From contig JAEOAD010000052.1 of assembly GCA_036365145.1 (NCBI GenBank), forward strand, positions 10,973,501 to 11,037,500: a stretch of DNA of 64,000 nucleotides, given 5' to 3'. Every line of letters begins with the position of its first letter. Position 1 is the first letter of the stretch. Both the position numbers and the translations under genes were made by a program. Positions 37,586 through 47,508 of this stretch are shown one piece after another. This stretch comes from Orientallactaga sibirica (taxonomy: Eukaryota; Chordata; Mammalia; Rodentia; Dipodidae). The notes beneath the pieces were generated by a model. That model was not told the origin of the DNA. It did no database searches and worked only from the letters and a program-made list of their open reading frames with translations.

Positions 37586-38653
37586 CCCTTTTTTTACTTT
37601 TAATTGACAATTCCTAAATATAAACAATATATCATGATCATAATGCCCTCCCACCACCCTTCCTTTTCTTCCTCCCTCATCATCCCTCCATTGAATCCCT
37701 TCTTTCCAACTAGTCTCTCTTCTATTGATGTCATCATTTTCCAGGTCTTCTGAAGATTGCATCAGCCATTGTGAGGTCTGGAAAGCAGTATTGTGAGCAC
37801 TCCTCATCTGCCTCTGGCTCTAAATTCTCTCTGTAACCTCTTCTACAATCAATCTTCAGCCTGGGAGGGTTTGATAAAGATGTCTCATTGCTAAATACTC
37901 TACTGTCACTTCTCAGCACTATAGTGAGTTTTGAGTCACTCCAGTGGTCACTGTCCTGAAAGAGAGGATCCTCTAACCAGAGGCAAGAGTAGCATTAATA
38001 TATGGGCATAAGCATAAGAGCTCAGGGGAAGAATGTGTTCATTCAGCCAGGCAGCAGTAGTATGACCTCCTCGGGTTTCACTAGGCTTTCGGTACCAGGC
38101 AGTACTCTCCTGTGGAGCGGGCCTCAAGTCCAATCATAGAGCAGATGGTTTCCCACATAACCGACATGCCATATTCAGGGTACACTACTAGTTCAGAACT
38201 TTGGCAATAACCTGTAATGTTTTAGTGGCATCAGGGGACTTCCTAGCCAACATATTGCTGGAAGGTATTCCACTTCTGGCATTGAAATTGAAACAATCTA
38301 TGGCTTCTGGATACATCATTATCCTTCCTCACAGAGTACTTCTACCTGAACTCTCACCTTTTTTATGAGAGAGAGTGAGAAAGAGAGAGAGTGAGAAAAT
38401 TGGTATGCTAGGGCCTCCAGGCAGTGTAATTGAACTCCAGATGCTTGAGCCATCTTGTGTACATGTGCAACTTTGTGCTTGCACCACCTTGTGCATCTGG
38501 CTTATGTGGGACCTGGAGAGTCAAACATGGATCTTTAGGCTTCATTGGCAAGCAACTTAACTGCTAAGCCATCTCTCCAGCCCTCTCTTAAAAAAAATAA
38601 TAATATTAAGCTAATGAAGAAGGTTTCTATGTGGCTTATTTATAATATCTTTA
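37586..38653 (-). mobile_element. L1 3' end region of an old element
   Basis: TTTTTTACTTTTAATTGACAATTCC is the complement of an A-rich 3' end. The stretch is alignable along its length with the younger copy at 42596-43690 (for example GAGTAGCATTAATATATG and GGAAGGTATTCCACTTC). It continues into L1 ORF2-type sequence at 39089. A DIP SINE interrupts it. Confidence 0.65.
38360..38582 (-). mobile_element. DIP-like SINE, intermediate subtype
   Basis: TGTGTACATGTGCAACTTTG precedes the usual CACCTTGTGCATCTGG. Head AAGCCATCTCTCCAGCCC. Confidence 0.83.
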
Positions 38654-38878
38654 ATTTTTTTAAAAAAGATATTATTTATTTATTTGAAAGAAAGAAAGAG
38701 AAAGAGAGAGAAGGCAGATAGAGAGAATGGGCATGCCAGGGCCTCCAGCCCATTGCAAACAAACTCCAGATGCATGCTCCACCTTGTGCATCTAGCTTAT
38801 GTGGGTATTGGGGAATCAAACTTGGGTCTTTAGGCTTCACAGGGAAGCGCCTTAACTGCTAAGGCATCTCTCTAGCCC
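38654..38878 (-). mobile_element. DIP-like SINE
   Basis: TTATTTATTTATTTGAAAG to AAGGCATCTCTCTAGCCCC. ATCTTTAA occurs before it, after it and after the next SINE. Confidence 0.85.
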
Positions 38879-38885
38879 CATCTTT

Positions 38886-39088
38886 AAAAAAAAGTTTTTA
38901 TTTCTATTTATTTATTAGAGACAGAGAAAGGGGGAGTGTGCCAGGGCCTCCAGCCACTGCAAACAAACTCCAGATGCATGCACAACCTTGTGCATCTGGC
39001 TTATGTGGGTACTGGGGAATCGAGCCTCGAACTGGGGTCCTTAGGCTTCATAGGCAACCGCTTAACCACTAAGTCATCTCTCCAGCCC
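38886..39088 (-). mobile_element. DIP-like SINE, GAGCCTCGAAC subtype
   Basis: TTTATTTATTAGAGACAG to AAGTCATCTCTCCAGCCC, with CATCTTTAA at both edges. Confidence 0.86.
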
Positions 39089-39718
39089 CCCATCTTTAAT
39101 TTTGATTAACTCTTTTCCCACCTCTTATCTATCCCCTCCCATCAGACCATTTCACCCCCAGTATCTGCCCCTCTACTTACATATCTACTATATCGTCCCT
39201 GAAAGCCCTCTCTTCCCTCCCTCATAGCCCCTTTCTAGTTTCCTAGTCTGTAGTATTGACTTTCATTCCAATTCACATTCAGGTCTAAACATTTGAAGCA
39301 AGGATTCACATAGGAGAAAACATGTGGTGTTTGACTTTCTGAGCCTGGGTCACCTCACTTAGTAAAATCTTTTCTGGATCCATCCATTTCCCTGTAAATT
39401 TCACGATTTTATTTTTCCTACAGCTGAATAAAACTTTATTGTGAAAATGTGCCACATCGTTATTATCCATTCATCAGTTGAAGGGCATCTAGGCTGGTTT
39501 CTTTTCCTAGCTATTGTGAAGGGAGCAGCAGTAAAGATGAACAAGCCAAGCCAGGCGTGGTGGCAGAGGCAGAGGTAGGAGGATCACCGAGAGTTCAGGG
39601 CTATCCTGAGACTACATAGTGAATTCCAGGTCAGCCTGGGCTAGAGTGAGTGAGATCCAACCTCAAAAAACCAAGCCAGTATCTCTGTAGTAATGAGTCT
39701 AGTCCTTGGGGTAAATGC
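39089..39718 (-). mobile_element. L1 fragment: end of ORF2 region
   Basis: The complement reads as the C-terminal part of L1 ORF2. The blocks around TCAGTTGAAGGGCATCTAGG, CTACAGCTGAATAAAACTTT and GGATCCATCCATTTCCCTGT are characteristic. A B1 interrupts it. The reading frame is decayed and non-functional. Confidence 0.75.
39549..39676 (+). mobile_element. B1 SINE, internal deletion, inside L1
   Basis: GCCAGGCGTGGTGGC joins directly to AGAGGCAGAGGTAGGAGG, losing ATGCCTTTAATCCCAGCAC. AAGCCA flanks it. Confidence 0.85.
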
Positions 39719-40005
39719 TGTTGTAGTCAGCTCCTCCCTGCTGGGAAGAACTTTGAAACCAGACACAGTTTTTGGCAGGAAGGAATTTACTTGAAGCTTA
39801 CAGATCCAGGGGAAGTTCCATTGATGTGGTAAGAAGCTGGCCTTTTCACAGATCCAAGCAGAGAGATAAAACCACACAGCCAGCACCACAAGCCTGCAGC
39901 AGGGACTCAGGCAGAACTCACTCTACATACGTTTGGGCTAGATGTCAGATCTGCCCCATTGACACCTCCTCCAGCCAGGTGCCTGGAGAAAAGTTTTTTT
40001 TTTAA
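39719..40005 (-). repeat. 3' LTR of the second MaLR, truncated
   Basis: TGTTGTAGTCAGCTCC to GGTGCCTGGAGAAAAG; the terminal ~50 nt are lost at an A/T-rich junction. Confidence 0.75.
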
Positions 40006-40148
40006 ATGGTTTTTATTGTTTATTTTATTGTTTATTCAGTCTTCACCTCAGGCATTCTTTCCATTGTTTCAGTTTAAAGCACTTGGGCCACCCTTAATCA
40101 TGGTAATATCTTCTGAACGATAGCAGCTTTACCAACCAGTCTCAGTGC

Positions 40149-40262
40149 TAGTAATATTAGGATTGCTGTGAATTCGAGGCCACCCTGAGAGTACAGATCA
40201 GTTAGGGCTAAAGCAAGACCCTACCTTACAAACAAACAAAAACAACCAACCAAACAAAAAAA
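40149..40262 (+). mobile_element. B1 SINE, head truncated, inside MaLR
   Basis: TAGGATTGCTGTGAATTCGA to CCCTACCTTACAAAC. Confidence 0.75.
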
Positions 40263-40317
40263 AAAACCTTGTATGAAGTTTTCTAACTGTAAATGTTAAA
40301 TTTTCCAGTTCTGTATC

Positions 40318-40612
40318 TTTATTTTATTTTATTTTATTTTATTTTATTTTATTTTATTTTATTTTATTTTATTTATTTTTGGAGAGAGACATAGAGAGAG
40401 ACAGAGAGGGAGACGGAGACAGAGAATGGGCGCGTCAGCAGTCTCTCAGCTGCTGTGAATGAAATCCAGATGCGTGCGCCCCCTTGTGGGCAAGTGTGGC
40501 ATTGCGCCCTTGTGTCACTTTGTATCTGGCTAAACGTGGGACCTGGAGATTGGAACTGGCGTTCTTAGGCTTAGGACGTAGGCACCTTAACTGCTAAGCC
40601 ATCTCTCCAGCC
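40318..40612 (-). mobile_element. DIP-like SINE, long subtype, with (ATTTT)n tail
   Basis: About 60 nt of ATTTT units, then CCCTTGTGGGCAAGTGTGGC and GGCTAAACGTGGGACC. CCAGTTCTGTATCTTT is duplicated at both edges. Confidence 0.9.
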
Positions 40613-40740
40613 CCAGTTCTGTATCTTTTGCCAAGGACATCATTACTTTCAAATTCAACCTTGATTAAACTCTCTGGGCAAGGGCAGTAGAACACAGTCC
40701 TTACGCTATTAGCCCAGTTCCAACAATGTTCCCTACTATT

Positions 40741-40972
40741 TTTTTTCCTTTCTTTCTTTTTTTTAATTTAATTAATTTATTTGCAAGCAGAGGGGGGAGA
40801 AGAGAGACAGACAGAGAGAGAATGGGCATGCCAGGGCCTCTAGCCACTGCAAACCAACTCCAGATGCATGTGCCCCTTGTGCATCTGGCTTATGTGGGTC
40901 CTGGAGAATTGAACCGGGATCCTTTGGCTTCACAGACAAACACCTGAACCACTAAGCCATCTCTCCAGCCTC
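40741..40972 (-). mobile_element. DIP-like SINE inside MaLR
   Basis: TTTATTTGCAAGCAGAGG to AAGCCATCTCTCCAGCC; TTCCCTACTATTTTT and TTCCCTGCTATTTTT flank it. Confidence 0.88.
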
Positions 40973-41230
40973 ATTCCCTGCTATTTTTCTATCCCCTTTG
41001 AAAGTTCATGAGCAAAGCCTCTAAGTACCATTCTCTCTGTGCTTAGCATTTTCAAACTCTCATCAGAATAGTCCATAAAACTTGGCTTACTGCTCTGAAA
41101 GACATTTTTAGTTGCAAGTACCAAGTTCTGTCCCATTCCCTTATTCCTCTAGCACAAAAGTTCCCAAAGACCCAAATCTACCTGGTCAGATTCATCACAG
41201 CCATATCACCCCACGTCTGGTACCAATTTC

Positions 41231-41563
41231 TGTTGTAGTCAGCTTCACGCTGCTGGGATGAACTTGCAAACCAGACACAGTTTATGGGAGGAAGGGTTTT
41301 ATCTGAAGCTTACAGATCCAGGGGATGTTCCACTGATAGCGGAAGCTGGCCTCCTTTTCACAGAGCCAAGCAGAGAGACAACCACACAGCAGGACCACAT
41401 GTCACCAGCAGGGCACCCAGGCAGAATGCACCCAATCTGCACACCTTTGGGCTAGAAAGTCAGATCTCCACCCCCAAGTGACATCTTCTCCAGCCAGGTG
41501 GCTGGGGACAAGCTTTTAAATAAAAGCACCTGAGTCTTTTGGGGAGACATTCAAACTCCCACA
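41231..41563 (-). repeat. 5' LTR of the second MaLR
   Basis: 333 bp from TGTTGTAGTCAGCTTC to AACTCCCACA. It is clearly more diverged from its partner than the two LTRs of the 8641 element are from each other. Confidence 0.78.
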
Positions 41564-42062
41564 TAGGTCAAGGAGTGGAATTAGCTGGGTCATATGGTGA
41601 ATCTATTCTTACTGTCTCAAGAACCCCAGCACTGAGTTCCATGATGATTCTGCCAGTTCACATTCCCATCAGCAATGGAGAAGGGTTCCTCTTTCTCTAC
41701 ACCCTCAACTAGCATTTACTACCTTTTGATTTCTTTTCTTTTATAGTTTTTCATTTTTATTTATTTATTTATTAGATATAGAGAGAAAGAGTGAGAATGG
41801 GCATGCCAGGGCCTCTAGCCACTGCAAATGAACTCCAGATGCATGTATCACCATGTGCATCTGGCTTACATGGGACCTGGAGAATCGAACCGGGGTCCTT
41901 AAGCTTCACAGGCCTTAACTGCTAAGCCATCTCTCCAGCCCCCATTTGATTTCTTGATGATAGCTATTCTGACAGGAGATGGAATCTCAATGTATTTTTA
42001 AGTTGTATTTTTCTGATGACTAAGGATGTAGAGCATATTTTTAGATGTTTACTAGCCATTTT
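41564..42062 (-). mobile_element. L1 ORF2-region fragment, continued
   Basis: GGAGTGGAATTAGCTGGGTC, CACATTCCCATCAGCAATGG and TTTTCTGATGACTAAGGATG are L1 ORF2 landmarks in complement. Split by a DIP SINE. Confidence 0.78.
41748..41941 (-). mobile_element. DIP-like SINE with target duplication
   Basis: TTTATTTATTTATTAGATATAG to AAGCCATCTCTCCAGCCC; TTTGATTTCTT on both sides. Confidence 0.87.
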
Positions 42063-42207
42063 TTTGTGTGTGGTATTTGGAGGTAGGGTCTCACTTTAGC
42101 TCAGGCTATTTACTATGTAGTATCAGGGTGTCCTTGAACTCACGGTGATTCACCTAACTCTGCCTCCCGAGTGCTGGAATTAAAGGCGTGTGCCACCATG
42201 CCCGGCT
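42063..42207 (-). mobile_element. B1 SINE, small deletion
   Basis: GGAGGTAGGGTCTCAC; lost GACCTGGAATTC; head CCACCATGCCCGGCTT. Confidence 0.84.
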
Positions 42208-42216
42208 TATTTGTAT

Positions 42217-42374
42217 TTTTTTTTTTTGTTTGTTTTTTTGAGGTAGGGTCTCACTTTAGCTCAGGCTGACCTGGAATTCACTATATAGTCTCAGGGTGGC
42301 CTCGAACTCACAGCGATCCTCCTACCTCTGCCTCCCGAGTGCTGGGATTAAAGGCGTGCGCCACCACGCCCGGC
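42217..42374 (-). mobile_element. B1 SINE, full length, with target duplication
   Basis: Close to consensus with intact CpGs (CCACCACGCCCGGCT). TATTTGTATTT lies on both sides. Confidence 0.9.
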
Positions 42375-42430
42375 TATTTGTATTTCTTATTTTAAGAATT
42401 CTATAGCCCATTTCTTTTTTTCTTTTTAAA

Positions 42431-42433
42431 GAT

Positions 42434-42464
<31 letters not shown>

Positions 42465-42591
42465 TTTTTTTGGTTTTTTGAAGTAGGATCTCGCTATAGC
42501 TCAAGCTAACCTGAAATTCACTATGTAGTCTCAGGGTGGCCTTGAGCTCAAGGCAATCCTCCTACCTTTGCCTCCCAAGTGCTGGGTCTGG
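42431..42591 (-). mobile_element. B1 SINE, head disrupted
   Basis: (TTTA)n tail, GAAGTAGGATCTCGC to AAGTGCTGGGTCTGGC. It ends exactly where the tandem duplication begins. Confidence 0.82.
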
Positions 42592-42595
42592 CTAA

Positions 42596-43690
42596 TTTAT
42601 TTTTTTTATTGACAACTTCCTTATTTGTAGACAATATCCCTGGTATTTCCCTCCTTCCCCCACTTTCCCCTTTGAAACTCCACTGTCCATCATATCCCCT
42701 CCCCCTCTCAATCAGTCTCTCTTTTATTTTGATGTCATGATTTTTTCCTCCTATTACAATGGTCTTGTGTAGGTAGTGTCAGGCACTGTGAGGTCATGGA
42801 TATCTAGGCCATTTTGTGTCTGGAGGAGCACATTGTAAGGAGCCCTACTCTTCCTTTGGCTCTTACATTCTTTCTTCCCCTTCTTCTGCAATGGACCCTG
42901 AGCCTTGGAAGGTGTGTTTGAGATGTTTCAGTGCTGAGCACTCCTCTGTCCCTTCTTCTCAGCACCATGGTGCCTTCTGATTCATCTCAAGGTTGCCACC
43001 ATCTGAAAAGAGAAGCTTCTCTAACCAAAAGTGAGAGTAGCATTAATATATGAGTGAACATTAAGAGAAGTGCTTACTGGGCAGTTTGGTGAGCATAGCC
43101 AGCAGATGTTACACCCCTAGGGCTCATGACTACCCCTGTTGTAGGTTTTCAATATCAGGGATGTATTTCCTCCCTTGGAGTGGGCCTCCAGTCCAATTAG
43201 AGAGTGGTTGGTTTTCCCCATAACATACATCCACTATTGCACCCGTTGGCTCATTTGGCCTGGCTGGCCAAATTTAGAGCTTGCAGTGTCCACTGTTAAG
43301 TATCTCCACTGGTGATTTCTCTTTCTCCCATTGAACTGCATGCAGCATAGCTTTTTCCCACTTTTTGTCAGCTGGTCCACATGGAGGAGGCTTTCAGCTC
43401 AGCTCCCACAGGATTTCTCAGTGACCTTGCAGCCCAAGTATGTGGAGTCTTCAGCAATAGGGTCTTAACATCTATTCCTGGTGGGAAACCAAGGGCCTCG
43501 GCAATGGCCTGTAATGTTTTGGGGGTATCTGTGACTTCCTTGGCCAACAACTCCCTGGAAGGTATCCCATCCCTAGCACTGAACAATTTCTAGTCACAAT
43601 CTATTGCTTCTGAGTGTTCCATTGTCCAGAAAAGTAGGTTTCTATATGACCCCATTTCTTAAAAAAATTTTTTTTGGTGGGCAAACCCAA
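42596..43690 (-). mobile_element. Younger L1 3' end (5'-truncated), copy A
   Basis: The plus strand starts TTTTTTTATTGACAACTTCC, which is AATAAA plus an A tail in complement. It is homologous to the 3' part at 37586 but much better preserved. It is inserted in the older L1, since TCTATAGCCCA occurs before the cluster (42402) and after it (44212). No coding domain is recognised; the 72-residue minus-strand frame is not supported. Confidence 0.68.
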
Positions 43691-43698
43691 CAGACTGC

Positions 43699-43935
43699 CT
43701 TTTTTTAATGCAAAAAAAGAGATAGAGATAGATGGATAGATAGATAGAGAGAATTGGCACACCAGGGCTGTCCGCCACTGCTATCGAACTCCAGATACAT
43801 GCGCCCTTGTGTGCATGTGTGGCCTTGCACACTTGTGTTACAGTGTGTCTGGCTTACTTGGGACCTGGAGAGTCGAACATGAGTCCTTAGGCTTTGCAGG
43901 CAAGTGCCTTAATCACTAAGCCATCTCTCCAGCCC
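43699..43935 (-). mobile_element. DIP-like SINE, intermediate subtype, copy A
   Basis: GATAGATGGATAGATAGATAG, TGTGTGCATGTGTGGCCTTG, head AAGCCATCTCTCCAGCCC. Confidence 0.86.
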
Positions 43936-43992
43936 TAGCCCATTTTTTTTAAAACATGGAATCTCGCATGAGCACAAGTTAGACTGAGAGCT

Positions 43993-44210
43993 ATTTTTTT
44001 TTTTTAAATTTATTTGCAAGGGGGAGAGAGAGAGAGATAGAGAGAGAGAGAAAGTGAACATAGGCATGTCAGGGCCTGTAGTCACTGCAGACGAACTCTA
44101 GATGTTAGCGCCATTTGTGCATCTGGCTTTACATGGCTACTGGGGAATCAAACTTGGACCATCAGGCTTTGTAAGCAGGTATCTTAACTGCTGAGCCATC
44201 TTCTCCAGCC
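43993..44210 (-). mobile_element. DIP-like SINE, copy A
   Basis: TTTATTTGCAAGGGGGAGAG to GAGCCATCTTCTCCAGCC. Confidence 0.85.
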
Positions 44211-44671
44211 CTCTATAGCCCAGTTTGCAATTAGGTTGTTTGATTTCTTATCATTCCGTTATTTGAATTCTTTGTATATCGTAGATATTAATCCTTTGTC
44301 AGATATATAGCTGGCAAAATTTTCTCTCATTCTGTAGGCTGCCTCTTTATTTTATTCACAGTGTTCTTTACTGTACAAAAGCTTTTTAATTTCATGAAGT
44401 CCCAGTGGTTGATTATTGGCCCAATTTCCTTTAGCCATTGGAGTTTTATTCAGAAAGTCCTTGCCTGTGGCTATATGTTGAAGTGTTTCCCCTACTGGTT
44501 ACTGTAGCAGTTTGAAAATTTAAGTCTGTCATTAAGTAAGGTCTTTGATCCATTGGAGCTGATTTTTGTGTGTGGAGAGAGATAATGATCTATTTTCATT
44601 CTTCTACATACAGATACCTGATTTTCCCAGCACCATTTGTTAAAAGAGTCTTCTCTTTTCTCCAGTGAGTT
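44211..44671 (-). mobile_element. L1 ORF2-region fragment, continued, copy A
   Basis: GAATTCTTTGTATATCGTAG, CATTCTGTAGGCTGCCTC, GGTCTTTGATCCATTGGAGC and CCCAGCACCATTTGTTA are the complement of well-known L1 ORF2 sequence. Confidence 0.82.
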
Positions 44672-44834
44672 TTTTTTCTTTCTTTCTTTCTTTTTTTCAA
44701 GGTAGGGTCTCACTCTGGTCCAGGCTGTCCTGGAATTAACTATGTAGTCTCAGGGTGGCCTCAAACTCATGGTAATCCTCCTACCTCTGCCTCCCAAGTG
44801 CTGGGATTAAAGGTGTGCGCCACCATACCCGGCT
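44672..44834 (-). mobile_element. B1 SINE with target duplication, copy A
   Basis: TCAAGGTAGGGTCTCACTC to CCACCATACCCGGCT; GTGAGTTTTT on both sides. Confidence 0.88.
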
Positions 44835-45217
44835 TGTGAGTTTTTAAAAAAATAATTAACACTTTATTTTTCTCATGAAATGGAGGAAAGGGATGTGGAA
44901 GAACTATAAGAATTGTTTATTTCTGTAAAATATGCTTCAATATGTCCAACCCTAAAAGTGATTGACAAGCTAGAGCTACAAGAGAGCCTCCCAGGGCCAC
45001 TGGAGAGGGAATATAGCCAGCATTCCACTTCCCATGTCCTGGATTTCAGTGAGACCAAGACATCAAGGACATGGATAAGGGAGAGTTTGAAGAGCAGAAC
45101 AGAACTGTTAACTGAACAAAATAACTGTATTAATTGTGGTAAATTTTGCATATCAAATACCACTGATTCCTACAGTGGTCCTAACTCCCTTAGAGATTAG
45201 CAACCAGAAAACACGAG
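44835..45217 (-). other. Unrecognised segment, copy A; possible retrotransposed 3' end
   Basis: The minus strand ends AAAAATAAAGTGTTAATTATT, a polyadenylation-like end beside a short T/A tract. This could be the 3' end of a retrotransposed transcript. The 96-residue minus-strand and 95-residue plus-strand frames match no family I know. The minisatellite follows directly. Confidence 0.35.
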
Positions 45218-46304
45218 TACATAAATGTGTGCGTGTGCGTGTGAGTAAGCATATGTCTCTGTATTCATTGGGCAGGTTAGATATGTGGTTACATTTTATA
45301 CATTCTGTTACTTGTGTAAAAGTGTGTGTAGCATATGTCTCTGTATTCATTGGGCAGGTTAGATATGTGGTTACATTTTATACTAATTGTGTGCGTGTGT
45401 GTAAGCATATGTCTCTGTATTCATTGGGCAGGTTAGATATGTGGTTACATTTTATACATTCTGTTACTTGTGTGCTGGTGTGTGTAAGCATATGTCTCTG
45501 TATTCATTGGGCAGGTTAGATATGTGGTTACATTTTATACACTCTGTTACTTGTAATGCGTGCGTGTGTGTAAGCATATGTCTCTGTATTCATTGTGTAG
45601 GTTAAATATGTGGTTACATTTTATACACTCTGTTACGTGTTGTTTGTTTGTGTTTGCATATGTTCTGTATTCATTGGGCAGGTTGATATGTCTTACATTT
45701 TATACACTCTGTTGACCTAAAATGTGCGTGTGTGTAAGCATATGTCTCTGTATTCACAGGTTAGATATGTGGTTACATTTTATACATTCTGTTACTGCGT
45801 GTGTGTAAGCATATGTCTCTGTATTCATTCAGGTTAGATATGTGGTTACATTTTATACACTCTGTTACTTTTGTGCTAAGCATATGTCTCTGTATTCATT
45901 GGGCAGGTTAGATATGTGGTTACATTTTATACACTCTGTTACTTGTGTGCGAGAAGAGCATTTATGTCTCTGTATTCATTGGGCAGGTTAGATATGTGGT
46001 TACATTTTATACACTCTGTTACTGTGCGTGTGTGTAAGCATATGTCTCTGGTTACATTTTATACACTCTGTTACTGAGTGTTAAGCATATGTCTCTGTAT
46101 TCATTGTGTAGGTTAAATATGTGGTTACATTTTATACACTGGTGTGTGTAAGCATATGTCTCTGTATTCATTGGGCAGGTTAAATATGTGGTTACATTTT
46201 ATACACTCTGTTACTTGTGTGCGTGTGCGTGTGTGTAAGCATATGTCTCTGTATTCATTGGGCAGGTTAGATATGTGGTTACATTTTATACATTCTGTTA
46301 CTTG
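45218..46304. repeat. 87-bp minisatellite, copy A
   Basis: About 14 units of GTAAGCATATGTCTCTGTAT, CATTGGGCAGGTTAGATATG, TGGTTACATTTTATACACTC and a TGTGTGCGTGTGCGTGTGTG linker. Many units are shortened in the GT linker. The period of 87 equals 29 codons, which creates a long repetitive open frame. Confidence 0.95.
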
Positions 46305-46381
46305 GAGGAGAGTGTCTTTATCTAAACATCAGTACATATCTTCTCTCTCTCTCTCTTTCTTTTCTTTTTTTTTTTCCAGTG

Positions 46382-46383
<2 letters not shown>

Positions 46384-46423
<40 letters not shown>

Positions 46424-46570
46424 CTGGTTTTTCAAGGTAGGGTCTCACTCTGGCTCAGGCTGACCTGGAATTCACTATATCGTCTCAGGGTGGCCTCGAA
46501 CTCTCAGTGATCCTCCTACCTCTGCCTCCCGAGTGCTGGGATTAAAGGCGTGCGCCACCACGCCCGGCTT
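46384..46570 (-). mobile_element. B1 SINE with 40-nt T run, copy A
   Basis: TCAAGGTAGGGTCTCACTC to CCACCACGCCCGGCTT; CCAGTGAG / CTAGTGAG flank it. Confidence 0.88.
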
Positions 46571-46580
46571 CTAGTGAGTT

Positions 46581-46806
46581 TTTTAAAAAATATATTTTAT
46601 TTATTTGAGAGAGGGAGGTAGAAAGGGAGAGAGAGGAAAAGAGAGGCAGATAGAGAATGGGCATGCCAGAGCCTCTAGCCACTGCAAATTAACTCCAGAG
46701 GCATGTGCCACCTGTGAATCTGGCTTATGTGGGTACTGGGGAATCGAACCTATATCCTTAGGCTTCGCAGGCAAGCACTTTAACCGCTTATACATCTCTC
46801 TAGCCC
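46581..46806 (-). mobile_element. DIP-like SINE, copy A
   Basis: TTTATTTGAGAGAGGGAGG; ATACATCTCTCTAGCCC at the head; flanked by CTAGTGAGTTTTTT and CCAGTGAATTTTT. Confidence 0.86.
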
Positions 46807-46937
46807 TCTCCAGTGAATTTTTGTTTTTCAAAAAAAATCAGATGGCTGTAGCTGCCTGGGTTTACATCTGGGTCCTCTATTCTGTTCCATTGATCTACAT
46901 ATCTGTGTTTGTTACTATGACTCTGTGATATGTCTTT
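46807..46937 (-). mobile_element. L1 ORF2-region fragment, copy A
   Basis: TGGGTCCTCTATTCTGTTCC and ATTGATCTACATATCTGTG are L1 landmarks. Confidence 0.8.
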
Positions 46938-47144
46938 AAATTTTTTTTTCTTTCTTTATTTGAGTGAGAGAAAGAGAAATGCAAACAGAAAGAGAGAGAA
47001 TAGGTGCACTAGGGCCTCTGCAAATGAACTCCAGATGCATGCAACACTTTGTGTATCTGGCTTATGTGGATACTGGAGTATCAAACCTGGGTCCTTAGGT
47101 TTTGCAGGCAGGAGCCTTAACTGCTAAGCCAGCTCTCCAACCCT
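46938..47144 (-). mobile_element. DIP-like SINE, copy A
   Basis: TTTATTTGAGTGAGAGAAAG to AAGCCAGCTCTCCAACCC. Confidence 0.84.
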
Positions 47145-47238
47145 GTGTAAAATATCTTAAAATCAGGTATGGCACTACCCCAGTCTTATTTTTGTTGGTC
47201 AGAATTGCTCTGGCATTTTCATATGAATTTTAGGATTT
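47145..47238 (-). mobile_element. L1 ORF2-region fragment, copy A
   Basis: GGTCAGAATTGCTCTGGCAT and CATATGAATTTTAGGAT. Confidence 0.78.
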
Positions 47239-47345
47239 TCCTTCCTTCTTTCCTTCCTTCTTTCCTTCTTTCGTTCTTTCCTTCCTTCCTTCTTTCCTTC
47301 CTTCCTCCCTCCCTCCCTCCCTCCTTTCTTCCTTCCTTCCTCTTT
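47239..47345. repeat. (TTCC)n-type microsatellite, copy A
   Basis: Irregular CCTT/CTTT/CCCT units. The matching place in copy B is a clean (CCTT)n, so this tract has evolved since the duplication. Confidence 0.93.
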
Positions 47346-47508
47346 TCTTTTTTCTCTTTTCTTTTTTTTTTCAAGGAAGGGTCTCACCCTAGCCCAGGCT
47401 AACCTGGAATTCACTCTGTAGTCTCAGGGTGGCCTCGACCTCACAGTGATCCTCCTACCTCTGCCTCCTGAGTGCTGCGATTAAAGGCGTGTGCCACCAT
47501 GCCCAGCT
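47346..47508 (-). mobile_element. B1 SINE, copy A
   Basis: TCAAGGAAGGGTCTCACCC to CACCATGCCCAGCT; TAGGATT on both sides of the microsatellite-B1 unit. Confidence 0.86.

Larger units (their letters stand above)
39719..41563 (-). mobile_element. Second MaLR-type LTR element, older and interrupted
   Basis: Two LTR copies start TGTTGTAGTCAGC (39719 and 41231). The internal part from about 40035 is homologous to the internal part of the element at 8641 (for instance TCATCAGAATAGTCCATAAAA in both). The left LTR is cut at about 40005 and the adjoining part of the internal region is missing. A B1 fragment and two DIP SINEs lie inside. GGTACCAATTTC beside 41231 is the primer-site side, so the element reads on the minus strand. 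It splits the L1 sequence. Confidence 0.75.

Noticed and set aside
37382..37807. 141-residue minus-strand open frame
   Set aside because: Runs across a DIP fragment, a B1 head and the L1 3' region; a chance frame across unrelated repeats.
43368..43586. 72-residue minus-strand frame, also in copy B
   Set aside because: Part of the L1 3' end region. In copy B the N-terminal side is frameshifted, so it is not maintained as coding.
45218..46304. CRISPR-like array of repeats
   Set aside because: The repeat is in a mammalian intron. Units are head to tail with no unique spacers of constant length, only a variable GT linker.
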